NCBI RefSeq assembly: GCF_000243095.1
Contig: NZ_AHJE01000022.1
Coordinates: forward strand, 112,486 to 176,485
Origin: Cupriavidus basilensis OR16
Lineage (GTDB): Bacteria; Pseudomonadota; Gammaproteobacteria; Burkholderiales; Burkholderiaceae
Direction: 5' to 3'
DNA: 64,000 bases
Each line of letters begins with the position of its first letter. Position 1 is the stretch's first letter. Below, piece by piece: positions 10,335 to 22,054 of the stretch. The position numbers and the translations under genes are program-made. The notes under the pieces are model-generated. The model made no database searches. It was given only the letters and a program-made list of their open reading frames with translations, and was not told the DNA's origin.

Positions 10335-11522
10335 ATGAAGTCATTGTTTTCCGGCACGGCCCAGAACCAGCAACACGGCAAATTTGTCCGCGGCCTGGTG
10401 GTGGCCGCCGCTTGTGCGGCCAGCGTCGCCAGCCTGGGCGGCTGCTCGCTGTTCAGCAAGGCTGACAAGCGCACGCCGGTCGAACTCAAGCCGATCACCC
10501 AGACGCTGTCGGTGCGCCAGGCCTGGAAGGCCAGCGTCGGCAAGAGCGGCCCGTACTCGCTGCAGCCGGGCGTCTCCGGCAGCACGGTTTATGCCTCTTC
10601 GAACGGTGGCAAGGTGCTGGCGTTCGATGGCGGCACCGGCCGTACGTTGTGGGAAGCCAAGACCGATACGGACCTGACCACCGGCCCGGGCAGCGACGGC
10701 ACCGTCACGGCGGTGGCTGGCGAGAAGGGCGCGGTCTTTGCCTTTGACGCCAGCGGCAAGCAGATCTGGAAGAAGCAGGTCAACGGCGAAGTCCTCTCCG
10801 CGCCGCTGGTCGGCAACGGCCTGGTGGTCGTGCGCACGACCGACACCCGTGTGCTTGGCCTGGATGCGCAGACCGGCGAGCGCCGCTGGATCTACCAGCG
10901 CTCGCAGACCGCGCTCAACCTGCGCGCGTCGATGGGCATGGTGTTTGCCGGCGACGGCATTGTGATGGGCTTTCCCGGTGGCAAGCTCGGCGTGCTCGCT
11001 CCCGGCAACGGTGTGCTGCGCTGGGAAAGCACGGTGTCCTATCCCAAGGGTGTGTCCGAGATCGAGCGGCTCAACGACGTCACGGGCCAGCCCATGGTCA
11101 ACGGGCGCCAGGTCTGCGCCACCACGTTCCAGGGCCGTGTGGCCTGCCTGGAGCTTGCCAATGGCCAGCCGCAATGGGGCAAGGATTTCTCGTCGCCGAC
11201 CGGCCCCGCTCAGGATGACGGCTCGCTGTACGCCAGCGACGAGCGCTCGGTGGTGCATGCTTTCGATCGCCAGAACGGCACGGAGCGCTGGAAGAACGAC
11301 CAGCTCCTGTATCGTCGCCTGGGCGCGCCGCTGGCGCTGGGCCGCTCGGTTGTCATGGGCGATTTTGAAGGCAATGTACACTTCCTCTCGCGCGACGACG
11401 GCCAGTTCGTGGCCCGCATGAAGACCGATGGCAGCGAGATTACCGCTGCGCCGGTGGTGGCGGGTGCGTCCCTGGTGGTGCAGACGCGCGACGGCAACCT
11501 CTACGGCTTCGTGCCGGACTGA
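10335..11522 (+). CDS. bamB: Outer-membrane assembly lipoprotein BamB
   Basis: A 395-residue lipoprotein of the BAM complex that helps insert beta-barrel proteins into the outer membrane. ATG 10335 follows an AGGATCGGA region; the signal peptide ends with the lipobox SLGGC (Cys37). The mature part is an eight-bladed PQQ-type beta-propeller with repeated blade motifs such as [36 protein letters not shown] and [15 protein letters not shown], ending [16 protein letters not shown]. The frame is open upstream to 10272. Position between yfgM and der is conserved. Confidence 0.95.
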   Translation: MKSLFSGTAQNQQHGKFVRGLVVAAACAASVASLGGCSLFSKADKRTPVELKPITQTLSVRQAWKASVGKSGPYSLQPGVSGSTVYASSNGGKVLAFDGGTGRTLWEAKTDTDLTTGPGSDGTVTAVAGEKGAVFAFDASGKQIWKKQVNGEVLSAPLVGNGLVVVRTTDTRVLGLDAQTGERRWIYQRSQTALNLRASMGMVFAGDGIVMGFPGGKLGVLAPGNGVLRWESTVSYPKGVSEIERLNDVTGQPMVNGRQVCATTFQGRVACLELANGQPQWGKDFSSPTGPAQDDGSLYASDERSVVHAFDRQNGTERWKNDQLLYRRLGAPLALGRSVVMGDFEGNVHFLSRDDGQFVARMKTDGSEITAAPVVAGASLVVQTRDGNLYGFVPD

Positions 11523-11746
11523 GGCGGTCAACATCATGGCGACTGCCCGTGCACCTGTCGGCATGGGTGGCGCCAGTCCGGTAGCACGATCCTCCTGGTC
11601 GTGCAGGTGAACGAGGTCGGGTTGCAACGCTAACCCGGCCGCCCGACAGGAAAAGTGGCCAGGCGCGCGACGCCCGGCCGTCGGACCCATATCACTCCGG
11701 AGTTCCTGGGGGGCGGCATCTGCCGGCCCCCATTTCCGTTTATTGC

Positions 11747-13090
11747 ATGAAACCAGTTATCGCTCTGGTCGGCCGTCCCAATGTGGGCAAGTCGACGCTA
11801 TTCAACCGCATGACCCGGTCGCGCGACGCGCTTGTCGCCGATCTGCCCGGGCTCACGCGCGATCGCCACTATGGCGAAGGCCGCATCGGTGAACGTCCGT
11901 TCATCGCCATCGACACCGGCGGCTTCGAGCCGGTGGCCAAGGAAGGCATCGTTGCCGAGATGGCCAAGCAGACCCGCCAGGCCGTGGTCGAGGCCGACGT
12001 GGTGATCTTCCTCGTCGACGGCCGCCTCGGGCTGGCGCCCCAGGACCGGGTGATCGCCGATTACCTGCGCAAGACCGGGCGCCGCGTCATGCTGGCCGTG
12101 AACAAGGCCGAGGGCATGAAGTACACCAACGTGGTGTCGGAGTTCTACGAGCTGGGCATGGGCGACCCCTATGCCATTTCGTCGACTCACGGCGACGGTG
12201 TGCGCGAGCTCGTCGACGAGGCGCTCGAGCTGGCGGTGAAGGAACGCCCGGAACTCGCCGAGGAAGACGAGGGCGACCAGCGCGGCGTCAAGATCGCCAT
12301 CGTGGGCCGGCCCAACGTGGGCAAGTCCACCCTGGTCAACACCCTGATCGGTGAAGAGCGCGTGATCGCGTTCGACATGCCCGGTACCACGCGCGACGCC
12401 ATCTACGTGGAGTTCGAGCGCGGCGGCAAGCCCTACACGTTGATCGACACGGCCGGCCTGCGCAAGCGCGGCAAGGTGTTCGAGGCAATCGAGAAGTTCT
12501 CGGTGGTCAAGACGCTGCAATCGATCGCCGATGCGAACGTCGTGGTGCTGCTGCTCGATGCGCAGCAGGACGTGTCGGAGCAGGATGCGCACATCGCGGG
12601 CTTCATTGTGGAATCCGGGCGCGCGCTGGTGGTCGGCGTCAACAAGTGGGACGGCCTCGACGGCCACAGCCGCGACCGCATCAAGCATGATCTGGAGCGC
12701 AAGCTGCAGTTCCTGGACTTCGCCAACTTCCACTTTGTGTCCGCGCAACAGCGCACGGGCATCAGCGCGCTGCTGCGCTCGGTGGATGACGCGTACGCTG
12801 CGGCGATGGTCAAGCTGCCTACGCCGCAGCTCACGCGGATCCTGCAGGAAGCCGTCGAGTTCCAGCAGCCGCGGCGTGTCGGCGCCACCCGGCCCAAGCT
12901 GCGCTACGCGCACCAGGGCGGCTCCAATCCGCCCATCATCATCGTGCACGGCAATTCGCTTTCCGGCATCGCCGACACCTATCGGCGCTATCTCGAAAAC
13001 CGTTTCCGCTCGGCTTTCAAACTGAAGGGCACACCGCTTCGCATCGAATTTCGTACGAACAAAAACCCATATGCGGACTCGAAGGATTGA
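11747..13090 (+). CDS. der: GTPase Der (EngA)
   Basis: An essential 50S ribosome-assembly GTPase of 447 residues with two consecutive G domains and a KH-like C-terminal domain. P-loops GRPNVGKST occur twice (near residues 8 and 187), with G3 motifs DTGGFE and DTAGLRKRG, and G4 motifs NKAEG and NKWDG. The KH-like domain ends with [15 protein letters not shown], as usual. The 224-bp gap after bamB shows no gene and no obvious ribosome binding site precedes the ATG. Confidence 0.96.
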   Translation: MKPVIALVGRPNVGKSTLFNRMTRSRDALVADLPGLTRDRHYGEGRIGERPFIAIDTGGFEPVAKEGIVAEMAKQTRQAVVEADVVIFLVDGRLGLAPQDRVIADYLRKTGRRVMLAVNKAEGMKYTNVVSEFYELGMGDPYAISSTHGDGVRELVDEALELAVKERPELAEEDEGDQRGVKIAIVGRPNVGKSTLVNTLIGEERVIAFDMPGTTRDAIYVEFERGGKPYTLIDTAGLRKRGKVFEAIEKFSVVKTLQSIADANVVVLLLDAQQDVSEQDAHIAGFIVESGRALVVGVNKWDGLDGHSRDRIKHDLERKLQFLDFANFHFVSAQQRTGISALLRSVDDAYAAAMVKLPTPQLTRILQEAVEFQQPRRVGATRPKLRYAHQGGSNPPIIIVHGNSLSGIADTYRRYLENRFRSAFKLKGTPLRIEFRTNKNPYADSKD

Positions 13091-13297
13091 GTCAGGCAGC
13101 GGGAGTCCAGGCGGGCAAGTTTCGTTTGCGTTCGTTTGGAACTGAGGCTAAATTCACGGTAGCAGGGGCTTCCCTGCGAGGCGATGCTAGCTTGGTACCG
13201 TTTTGATCTTTTTTTGGCGCGGTTTGCGCCGTTTGACTTGAATCGGGGATTACCGTCCCCATCATCTATCACTAAATCTATAAATTTGGAGTGTGCC

Positions 13298-13537
13298 ATG
13301 AGCAACAAAGGGCAATTGCTACAAGACCCGTTCCTGAACGCGCTGCGCAAAGAGCACGTACCGGTTTCAATCTACCTCGTCAATGGCATCAAGCTGCAAG
13401 GCAATATCGAGTCGTTCGACCAGTACGTCGTCCTGTTGCGCAACACCGTGACGCAGATGGTCTACAAGCATGCAATTTCCACTGTCGTGCCGGCCCGCGC
13501 CGTGAATTTCCGCGTGGACGAAACGGCTGAAGGCTGA
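13298..13537 (+). CDS. hfq: RNA chaperone Hfq
   Basis: A 79-residue Sm-like protein forming hexamers that pair small RNAs with mRNAs. ATG 13298, preceded by TTGGAG, gives [19 protein letters not shown]. The Sm1 motif ([20 protein letters not shown]) and Sm2 motif ([10 protein letters not shown]) are complete; the C-terminal tail is short, as in other betaproteobacteria. The frame stays open upstream to 13184, but those codons do not resemble Hfq. The der-hfq-hflX order is conserved. Confidence 0.97.
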   Translation: MSNKGQLLQDPFLNALRKEHVPVSIYLVNGIKLQGNIESFDQYVVLLRNTVTQMVYKHAISTVVPARAVNFRVDETAEG

Positions 13538-13833
13538 TCATTCGCGGATAGCTCCGCAGATTTCCGGCAGGCTAGTCTTACCACGACACGGCCGCCAGTT
13601 GCCGGTGTCGCACCGGGGCCAGATGCGCCGGCGCGACACCAAAAGATGCCAGCCCATCCTGGCTGCAAAGTGGCCAAGGGCACGAACATGCTTCACCCTG
13701 GTGCATTCCGCCACGGACGGCATCCCAGCTTCAAGCGTCTTCCCAGGCCAAGGCTCCTGCCTCACGGCACCAGCCACTGCCTCCCAGTCGCCTCCAACCC
13801 GTTTTCCTTTCTCGCGTTTCGCGACCCTCCCGT

Positions 13834-15093
13834 TTGCAATCTAGAGCCACCTCCAATTCCGAGTCTTCCCGCGCCATCCTCGTTGGTGTCGATTTCGGCA
13901 AGCATGATTTCCAGGAAAGCCTGAGCGAGCTGGCGTTGCTGACGTCGACTGCGGGCTCCACGCCGGTTCACACGCTGACCGGGCGCAGGTCGCGGCCCGA
14001 TCCGGCGCTGTTTATCGGCTCCGGCAAGGCGGAGGAACTGAAGGAGGCCGCCGATGCACTCGATGCCGACGTGGTGGTGTTCAACCACTCGCTCAGTCCT
14101 GCCCAGCAACGCAATCTCGAGCGCTTCCTGCAACGTCACGTCATCGACCGCACCGGGCTGATCCTGGACATCTTCGGCCAGCGGGCGCAGAGCCACGTTG
14201 GTAAGGTGCAGGTCGAGCTCGCCCAGGTCCAGTACCAGGCTTCGCGGCTGGTCCGGGCCTGGAGCCACCTGGAGCGGCAGAAGGGCGGTATCGGCATGCG
14301 CGGCGGCCCGGGCGAGCGTCAGCTCGAGCTCGACCGCCGTCTGCTGGATGAGCGGGCCAAGCGACTGAAGGCTGACCTGACGCGGTTGCAGCGCCAGCAC
14401 AGCACCCAGCGGCGCGCGCGCGCGCGCAACGACACCCTGAGCATCTCGCTGGTCGGCTATACCAATGCCGGCAAGTCGACGCTGTTCAATGCCCTGACCA
14501 AGGCGCGTGCCTACGCTGCCGACCAGCTGTTCGCCACGCTGGATACCACCTCGCGCCGGCTTTACCTGGAAGGCGTGGGCAACGTGGTGCTGTCGGATAC
14601 CGTGGGTTTCATCCGCGACCTGCCGACCCAGCTGGTCGCGGCATTCCGCGCCACGCTGGAGGAAACCGTGCATGCGGACCTGCTGCTGCATGTGGTCGAC
14701 GCCTCCAGCCCCGTGCGCCATGAGCAGGTCGAGCAGGTCAATCGCGTGCTGGCCGAAATCAATGCCGACGACATCCCGCAGATCGTGGTGATGAACAAGA
14801 TCGATGCGTCGCCGGAGCTGCTCGAGCAGGGCCCCCGCGTGGAGCGCAACGAGCAGGGCGTGCCGACCCGCGTGTTCGTCAGCGCGCGCGACGGCATTGG
14901 CCTGGATGCCTTGCGCGAGGCGCTGGTGGAAGTGGCGCGCTGGCTGGCCGAGCGCCCGCCAGAGCGCCCCCCGCTGGATCCGCGCCTGGCCGGCGCGCAG
15001 CCTTACCAAGACGAAGATCTCGACAGCGATCTTGACGACGATTTTGACGGCGATGCCACCCGGGTGGATCCGGAAGAACCCGACACGCAGTGA
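13834..15093 (+). CDS. hflX: Ribosome-associated GTPase HflX
   Basis: A 419-residue GTPase that splits or rescues stalled ribosomes. The N-terminal HflX domain contains FIGSGKAEEL and VVFNHSLSPAQQRNLE; the long helical linker carries the family signature GGPGERQLELDRR; the G domain has G1 GYTNAGKSTLFN, G3 DTVGFIRDLP and G4 NKIDA. The C-terminus is acidic (a run rich in Asp/Glu near residues 390-405). The longest frame starts at TTG 13834 with no clear ribosome binding site, so the exact start is uncertain; the preceding 296 bp show no other gene. Confidence 0.92.
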   Translation: MQSRATSNSESSRAILVGVDFGKHDFQESLSELALLTSTAGSTPVHTLTGRRSRPDPALFIGSGKAEELKEAADALDADVVVFNHSLSPAQQRNLERFLQRHVIDRTGLILDIFGQRAQSHVGKVQVELAQVQYQASRLVRAWSHLERQKGGIGMRGGPGERQLELDRRLLDERAKRLKADLTRLQRQHSTQRRARARNDTLSISLVGYTNAGKSTLFNALTKARAYAADQLFATLDTTSRRLYLEGVGNVVLSDTVGFIRDLPTQLVAAFRATLEETVHADLLLHVVDASSPVRHEQVEQVNRVLAEINADDIPQIVVMNKIDASPELLEQGPRVERNEQGVPTRVFVSARDGIGLDALREALVEVARWLAERPPERPPLDPRLAGAQPYQDEDLDSDLDDDFDGDATRVDPEEPDTQ

Positions 15094-15197
15094 GCCAGTT
15101 CGATGGAAATCACGGCCAGATTGCCCCAAATGGGCAAAAGTGGCGTCGATGACTGTTAGAATCCCCTTGTTCCAACTATCCCGGACCCGTGCACTTC

Positions 15198-16604
15198 ATG
15201 CCCCTGTTTCCCCGGAATTCTGAATCGAGCCATGCCTTTGGCAGCCGCGCAGGTGGCCGCAACGGCGGCCATGCGCCGTCGCGAACGGCCTGGCAGCGTT
15301 TGCGCGCGATCCTGTCGTTGAACGATCCACGTTGGGGTCGGGGCGGCCCGGATGACGAAGACAAAGACAAGGACAAGGACAGTCGCGATAACAATCGCCA
15401 GCAAAACCAGCGTCCGCCCCAGGATGGCCCTCCCGACCTCGACGAGCTCTGGCGCGATTTCAACCGTCGCCTGAACGGCCTGCTTGGCCGCAAGGAGAAT
15501 GGCGGTGGCGGCAACCAGGGCTTCGGCGGCGGCGCGCGCACGCCGGGCAAGGGCTCGGGGATTGGCGCCGGCGTGGTGGTGATCGCAGCGCTCGGCATCT
15601 GGCTGGCCAGCGGTTTCTTCATGGTGCAGGAAGGCCAGACCGCGGTCATCCTCCAGTTCGGCAAGTTCAAGTACACCACGGGCCCCGGTATCAACTGGCG
15701 CCTGCCATACCCGATCCAGTCTGCCGAGATCGTCAACCTGTCGGGCGTGCGCTCGGTTGAAGTGGGCCGTTCCACCTCGATCAAGGACAGCAACCTGAAG
15801 GACGCGTCGATGCTGACGCAGGACGAGAACATCATCGACGTCCGCTTCACGGTGCAGTACGACATCCAGGACGCGAGCGAATTCCTGTTCTACAACAAGA
15901 CCGACCGCGGTGGCGACGAAGAGCTGGTGACCCAGGCTGCCGAAACCTCGGTGCGCGAGATCGTCGGGCGCAACAAGATGGACGCGGTGCTCTACGAGAA
16001 CCGCGAACAGATCGCCCAGAACCTGGCCAAGTCGATCCAGTCGATCCTGACCGCGTACAAGACCGGTATCCGCGTGATTTCCGTCAACGTGCAGAGCGTG
16101 CAGCCGCCCGAGCAGGTCCAGGCCGCCTTTGACGATGTCAACAAGGCCAGCCAGGACCGCGAACGCGCCATCAGCGAAGGCCAGGCCTACGCCAATGACG
16201 TGATTCCGCGCGCCAAGGGTACTGCCGCGCGCCTGAACGAAGAAGCCGAAGCCTACAAGGCGCGGGTGACCGCCCAGGCCGAAGGCGATGCCTCGCGTTT
16301 CCGCCAGGTCCAGGCCGAGTATGCCAAGGCCCCGCAGGTGACGCGTGATCGCATCTATATCGAGACCATGCAGCAGATCTATACCAATTCGACCAAGGTG
16401 CTGGTGGATTCACGCCAGGGTAACAATCTCCTCTACCTGCCGCTGGACAAGCTGATGTCGCAATCGGCCGTGGATGCGCGCGCGCCGGCTGCCGGCACCG
16501 CGCAGGCCCCCGCCGCGGGAAGCGGCACGTCTCCCGCGCCCGATGCCAACGGCGATAACCGGTCGCGCGAGCTGTTGCGCAACCGTGACCGCGATTCGCG
16601 CTGA
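15198..16604 (+). CDS. hflK: FtsH protease modulator subunit HflK
   Basis: A stomatin/prohibitin (SPFH)-family inner-membrane protein, about 468 residues. A Gly/Asp/Lys-rich cytoplasmic N-terminus leads to one membrane helix (GAGVVVIAALGIWLASGFFMV), then the SPFH domain with YTTGPGINWRLPYPIQ and a long helical region ending in a Pro/Ala-rich tail. HflK and HflC form a cage around FtsH and control its proteolysis. ATG 15198 is used; GTG 15189 in the same frame is possible. TAGAAT at 15157-15162 may be a -10 element. hflC follows by 11 bp. Confidence 0.93.
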   Translation: MPLFPRNSESSHAFGSRAGGRNGGHAPSRTAWQRLRAILSLNDPRWGRGGPDDEDKDKDKDSRDNNRQQNQRPPQDGPPDLDELWRDFNRRLNGLLGRKENGGGGNQGFGGGARTPGKGSGIGAGVVVIAALGIWLASGFFMVQEGQTAVILQFGKFKYTTGPGINWRLPYPIQSAEIVNLSGVRSVEVGRSTSIKDSNLKDASMLTQDENIIDVRFTVQYDIQDASEFLFYNKTDRGGDEELVTQAAETSVREIVGRNKMDAVLYENREQIAQNLAKSIQSILTAYKTGIRVISVNVQSVQPPEQVQAAFDDVNKASQDRERAISEGQAYANDVIPRAKGTAARLNEEAEAYKARVTAQAEGDASRFRQVQAEYAKAPQVTRDRIYIETMQQIYTNSTKVLVDSRQGNNLLYLPLDKLMSQSAVDARAPAAGTAQAPAAGSGTSPAPDANGDNRSRELLRNRDRDSR

Positions 16605-16615
16605 GGAGCCCCGAC

Positions 16616-17524
16616 ATGAACCGACTGATTTCCGTAGTAATCGGCCTCTTCATCGTGCTGGCGATCGGCTCCTCGATGGTGTTCGTGGTGGACCAGCGGC
16701 AGTATGCCGTGGTGTTCGCCTTTGGCCAGATCAAGCAAGTGGTGAACGAGCCAGGCCTGCACTTCAAGTTGCCGCCGCCGCTGCAGAACGTGATTTTCAT
16801 GGATCGCCGCCTGCTGACGATCGACGTGGCGGCTTCGGAGCGCTTCCTGACGGCCGAGAAGAAGAGCATGGTGGTGGACTGGTTCGTCAAATGGCGCATC
16901 ACCGATCCGCGCAAGTTCTACGTGGCCTTCAATGGCAACATCCGTGGCGCGCAGGACCGCATGACCCAGCGTATCGACTCCGTTGCCCGCGAGGAATTCG
17001 GCAAGCGCACGGTGGCGGAGCTGGTGGCCGGCGAGCGTGAGAAGGTAATGCAGAATATCCGCGCCGCGATGGCCGACTACGCCCAGTCCGTGGGCGTCGA
17101 AATCATCGATGTGCGCCTGAAGCGTGTCGACCTGCTGCCCGCGATCAGCGAATCGGTGTATCGCCGCATGGAGGCCGAGCGCAAGCGCGTGGCCAATGAG
17201 CTGCGCTCCACCGGCGCGGCCGAAGGCGAGAAGATCCGCGCCGATGCCGACCGTCAGCGGGAAGTCGTGCTGGCCGAGGCCTACCGCGATGCGCAGAAGA
17301 TCAAGGGCGAGGGCGACGCCCGGGCGTCGCAGATCTACGCCGAATCGTTTGGCCGCGATCCCCAGTTCGCGCAGTTCTGGCGCAGCATGGAGGCTTACCG
17401 CAATACGTTCCGCGATAAGCGCGACGTGCTGGTGCTGGAGCCGAATTCCGACTTCTTCCGCTATATGCGGTCGTCGGGCGGCGCCGCGGCGCCGGCGGCA
17501 GCGCCTCCGGCGAGCCGTCGCTAA
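16616..17524 (+). CDS. hflC: FtsH protease modulator subunit HflC
   Basis: A 302-residue SPFH-family partner of HflK. One N-terminal membrane helix ([22 protein letters not shown]) is followed by the prohibitin domain ([40 protein letters not shown]) and the helical region with [20 protein letters not shown]. The ribosome binding site GAGGAG overlaps the hflK stop region, so the two are one operon. A strong terminator hairpin follows at 17555. Confidence 0.95.
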   Translation: MNRLISVVIGLFIVLAIGSSMVFVVDQRQYAVVFAFGQIKQVVNEPGLHFKLPPPLQNVIFMDRRLLTIDVAASERFLTAEKKSMVVDWFVKWRITDPRKFYVAFNGNIRGAQDRMTQRIDSVAREEFGKRTVAELVAGEREKVMQNIRAAMADYAQSVGVEIIDVRLKRVDLLPAISESVYRRMEAERKRVANELRSTGAAEGEKIRADADRQREVVLAEAYRDAQKIKGEGDARASQIYAESFGRDPQFAQFWRSMEAYRNTFRDKRDVLVLEPNSDFFRYMRSSGGAAAPAAAPPASRR

Positions 17525-17554
17525 GCCAGGCGGCTCAGTCCGCCAGGCGCTTCG

Positions 17555-17582
17555 ACAAAACCCCGGCTTGCCGGGGTTTTGT
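17555..17582. terminator. Rho-independent terminator after hflC
   Basis: An almost perfectly symmetric hairpin: ACAAAACCCCGG, loop CTTG, CCGGGGTTTTGT. The T-rich side on the plus strand follows the stem directly, so it should end the hfq-hflX-hflKC transcript before hisZ. Confidence 0.85.
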
Positions 17583-17760
17583 CCGGCTGGAGGGGCGGCA
17601 AGGGAGGCTCCAGAGGGGCGTCGCTGCCGTCTCATTCACCATGCCAGGTGACTGGCTCCCCGCTTGCGGCCGGTGCCCGCCGGCACGGCGCGCGGCGGGA
17701 TCGAATTTCAACGGGTGGCTCCAGGCCGCCCGGCAACTGTGTGAAGTGAAGAGATTTACC

Positions 17761-18924
17761 ATGTCCAATCACTGGCTCCTGCCTGAAAACATCGCCGACG
17801 TGCTGCCGTCGGAGGCTCGCAAGATCGAAGAACTGCGCCGCCGCATGCTGGACTTGTTCCGCACCTACGGCTACGAACTGGTCATGCCGCCGATGCTGGA
17901 ATACCTGGAATCGCTGCTCACCGGGACCGGGCACGATCTTGACCTGCGTACCCTCAAGCTGGTCGACCAGCTCTCCGGGCGCACCATGGGCCTGCGCGCC
18001 GACATCACGCCCCAGGTCGCCCGCATCGACGCCCACTTGCTTAACCGCTCCGGCGTGACCCGGCTGTGCTACGCGGGCAATGTGCTGCATGCCCGCCCGG
18101 CTGGCTTTCGCGCAACCCGCGAGCCGATCCAGGTTGGCGCGGAGATCTACGGCCATGCCGGCCTGGAAGCCGACGTGGAAATCCAGGCCCTGATGCTGGC
18201 CGCGCTGCAGGTTGCCGGGCTGACCGAGATCCGCCTCGACCTTTGCCACGCTGGCATCCTGGAAGCCTTGCTGGACGGCCTGCCGTCCAGCCGCAAGATC
18301 GAGGACGCGCTGTTTGCGGCCCTGGAAACCAAGGATGTGCCGGCGCTGCGCGAGTTGACCGAAGGCATGCCGCAGGCCGAGCGCGAGGCGCTGCTGGCGC
18401 TGCCGACGCTGTACGGCGGCGTGGAGGTGATCGAGCGCGCCCGCGCGACCCTGCCGGCGAGCCCGATGATTGGCCGTGCGCTGGACGAACTGGCCGCGCT
18501 GGCCGCGGAAGTGAGCGGGGCGACCGTCAATATCGACTTGTCCGATCTGCGCGGCTACCACTATCACAGTGGTGTGATGTTCACCGCCTATGTGGCCGGC
18601 TTGCCCAACTACGTGGCGCGCGGTGGCCGCTACGACAAGGTCGGCGAGGCCTTTGGCCGCGCGCGGCCGGCAACCGGTTTCTCACTGGATTTGCGAGAAG
18701 TTGCCTCGCTTTCGCCGCTGGAGGTGCGTGCTTTTGCCATCTTCGCGCCGTGGGATGCGGATCCTGCCTTGCGTGCCGCGATTACCGCGCTGCGCGCCGC
18801 CGGCGAGATCGTCATCCAGTCGCTGCCGGGGCACACGCACCAGCTCGACGAGTTCAACTGCGACCGCCAGCTGGTCCGCCAGGACGGCGGCTGGACGGTG
18901 ATTCCGCGCAGCGCCGGGGCCTGA
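17761..18924 (+). CDS. hisZ: ATP phosphoribosyltransferase regulatory subunit HisZ
   Basis: A 387-residue HisRS-like protein without synthetase activity that, with the short catalytic HisG, makes the octameric enzyme for the first step of histidine synthesis. ATG 17761 gives [21 protein letters not shown]; the frame is open upstream to 17641 but that part overlaps the intergenic region. HisRS-like motifs are kept in modified form: [40 protein letters not shown] and [14 protein letters not shown]. The place next to hflC and purA, away from the his operon, is normal in Burkholderiaceae. Confidence 0.93.
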   Translation: MSNHWLLPENIADVLPSEARKIEELRRRMLDLFRTYGYELVMPPMLEYLESLLTGTGHDLDLRTLKLVDQLSGRTMGLRADITPQVARIDAHLLNRSGVTRLCYAGNVLHARPAGFRATREPIQVGAEIYGHAGLEADVEIQALMLAALQVAGLTEIRLDLCHAGILEALLDGLPSSRKIEDALFAALETKDVPALRELTEGMPQAEREALLALPTLYGGVEVIERARATLPASPMIGRALDELAALAAEVSGATVNIDLSDLRGYHYHSGVMFTAYVAGLPNYVARGGRYDKVGEAFGRARPATGFSLDLREVASLSPLEVRAFAIFAPWDADPALRAAITALRAAGEIVIQSLPGHTHQLDEFNCDRQLVRQDGGWTVIPRSAGA

Positions 18925-18955
18925 GCGCAAGCTCCGGGCCGCGGAATTCCCCTGC

Positions 18956-20406
<1,451 letters not shown>

Positions 20407-20483
20407 TGTTGTCTTGCCCGTAATGGCGCCGCGCGGCTGAACGAAGCCGCGCCGGCAGAAGAGGGCAGCAGAACAAGAGCAAA

Positions 20484-20505
20484 TCGGCCCGCGCAAGCGG
20501 GCCGA
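20484..20505 (+). terminator. Hairpin between purA and the phosphoribosyltransferase gene
   Basis: TCGGCCCGC, loop GCAA-like, GCGGGCCGA make a stem of about nine base pairs. The following AAACTTTAT is only weakly T-rich, so termination may be partial and the downstream gene may be co-transcribed with purA. Confidence 0.5.
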
Positions 20506-20564
20506 AACTTTATCGGTCGACAGACCTTATGCCTTAAGCCTAAAGCCGAAGAGCTAAAACAATC

Positions 20565-21125
20565 ATGACCCTGCCATCGAACGACGAAGAGAACCTGTGG
20601 ATCTCGTGGGACGACTACCACAGCCTGATCGCCCGCCTGGCGCTGACCGTCCATGAGTCGGGCTGGAAGTTCGACAAGATACTCTGCCTGGCCCGCGGCG
20701 GCCTGCGCGTTGGCGACCAGATGTCGCGTATTTTCGACGTGCCGCTTGCCATCCTGGCCACCAGCAGCTACCGCGAGGCGGCGGGCACCCAGCAAGGCGA
20801 CCTTGATATCGCGCAGTACATCACCATGACCAAGGGTGACCTCTCCGGCAAGATCCTTCTGGTCGATGACCTGGTGGATTCCGGCGTCACGCTGGAGCGC
20901 GTGGGCCGCCATCTGCAGGAGCGCTATCCCGCCGTGACGGAAGTCCGTTCGTCCGTGCTGTGGTACAAGGCCTGCTCCAAGGTCAAGCCGGACTACCACG
21001 TGACCTTCCTGCCGACGAACCCCTGGATTCACCAGCCGTTCGAAGAATACGACACGCTGCGTCCGCACAACCTGGCGGCCTGGCTCAAGCGCGGCAAGCA
21101 CGCCGCCGGCAGCTCGCAGGCCTGA
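20565..21125 (+). CDS. Phosphoribosyltransferase family protein (purine salvage type)
   Basis: A 186-residue type I phosphoribosyltransferase. The PRPP-binding signature is KILLVDDLVDSGVTLERV (about residues 103-120), and CLARGGLRVGDQMSRI provides the upstream loop. The C-terminus carries PWIHQPFEEYDTLRP. It resembles the Gpt/hypoxanthine-guanine group (COG2236-like), consistent with its place directly after purA, but the base specificity cannot be read from the sequence. Confidence 0.88.
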   Translation: MTLPSNDEENLWISWDDYHSLIARLALTVHESGWKFDKILCLARGGLRVGDQMSRIFDVPLAILATSSYREAAGTQQGDLDIAQYITMTKGDLSGKILLVDDLVDSGVTLERVGRHLQERYPAVTEVRSSVLWYKACSKVKPDYHVTFLPTNPWIHQPFEEYDTLRPHNLAAWLKRGKHAAGSSQA

Positions 21126-21267
21126 TCCGCGGGCGGCCCGCGCATAGCGAAGATGGCCGCGCCGAGGTGACCCGGCTCACTACCGAGCGGCTCGAGCAGG
21201 CAGTGCGCAACGCCTCGCAGCGGCGAGAGGCGCTTCGGCTGGCCTGCGCCTTCGTGACTCGCCGCAA

Positions 21268-21298
21268 ATGGCCGCCAGCAGGGCGGCCATTATTCTTT
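21268..21298 (+). terminator. Rho-independent terminator after the phosphoribosyltransferase gene
   Basis: A perfect 9-bp stem ATGGCCGCC/GGCGGCCAT with an AGCAG loop at 21268-21290, followed by TATTCTTT. The surrounding 250 bp between this gene and the convergent oxidoreductase gene show no coding feature. Confidence 0.75.
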
Positions 21299-21374
21299 AT
21301 GCCCTCCGTCGTGCTTCCCGCGATGGCCACGCGCCATGGCACGCATGTTTCGGAGATGCCCGCCCGTTTCCTGC

Positions 21375-21986
21375 TTAGTACGCGACCGTGTAGCGCTGGC
21401 GCGAGTGCGCCGGTTTTTCCACTTCATCGATCATGGCGATGGCATAGTCCTCCATCGAGATCCAGCTCTTGCCGCTGGCGTCGGAGAGCAGCGTTTCCTC
21501 GCCCACGCGGAATTTGCCCGTGCGCGTGCCCGGCTCGAACAGGGCGGCGGGGGACAGGAAGTTCCAGTCGATCGCTGTTTCGTTGCGCAGGGCGTTGAGG
21601 AAGTCGCGTCCGGCCAGGGCCTCCGCCTTGTAGGCTTCCGGGAACTGCGGCGTGTCGACCAGTTGGGCGCCCGGTGCAACGAAGAGGCTGCCGGCGCCGC
21701 CGACCACCAGCAGGCGTGGCACGGCAGCGGCCTTGACCGCGCCAACGATCTGCGCGGCGCTGGTCTGCAGGAAGCGCACCGTGCTGATGGCGACATCATG
21801 GCCGGCGAGGGCGGCTGCCAGGGCCTTGGTGTCTGCCGCGTCCACGTTGGCAGTGGCGAGGCCTGGCCGCGCGGCCAGCTTGTCTGCCTGGCGCGCGATA
21901 GCGGTGACCGTGTGGCCGCGGCTCAGGGCTTCGTCGATGAGGCGGGTACCGACACGGCCGGTGGCGCCGATGATGGCGATTTTCAT
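21375..21986 (-). CDS. NAD(P)-binding oxidoreductase (atypical SDR/NmrA-like)
   Basis: This 203-residue protein starts at ATG 21986 behind an AGGAGT ribosome binding site. The N-terminus MKIAIIGATGRVGTRLIDEAL is a Rossmann dinucleotide-binding GxTGxxG motif; VVGGAGSLFVAPG and WNFLSPAALFEPGTRTGKFR match small NAD(P)H-binding proteins of the YwnB type. A classical YxxxK catalytic pair is not evident, so it may be a quinone/flavin reductase-like or redox-sensing protein. It lies just downstream of an Rrf2-type regulator on the same strand, and an operator-like palindrome lies between them. Confidence 0.85.
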   Translation of the reverse strand: MKIAIIGATGRVGTRLIDEALSRGHTVTAIARQADKLAARPGLATANVDAADTKALAAALAGHDVAISTVRFLQTSAAQIVGAVKAAAVPRLLVVGGAGSLFVAPGAQLVDTPQFPEAYKAEALAGRDFLNALRNETAIDWNFLSPAALFEPGTRTGKFRVGEETLLSDASGKSWISMEDYAIAMIDEVEKPAHSRQRYTVAY

Positions 21987-22021
21987 GTTGACTCCTTTGT
22001 TGCGCTGTTGAATATATATGA

Positions 22022-22034
22022 AACCATTTTGGTT
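22022..22034. promoter_or_regulatory. Operator-like palindrome upstream of the oxidoreductase gene
   Basis: AACCA-TTT-TGGTT, a perfect 5-3-5 inverted repeat followed by AC, 36 bp before the start of the oxidoreductase gene. Its layout is the same as the palindrome in front of the adjacent regulator gene (22509-22521), suggesting that both are bound by the Rrf2-type regulator. Confidence 0.65.
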
Positions 22035-22054
22035 ACATATTGGGACAAAAATTT

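Noticed and set aside
13538..13833. Possible small gene between hfq and hflX
   Set aside because: Several short open frames exist but none has a ribosome binding site or family resemblance; treated as intergenic.
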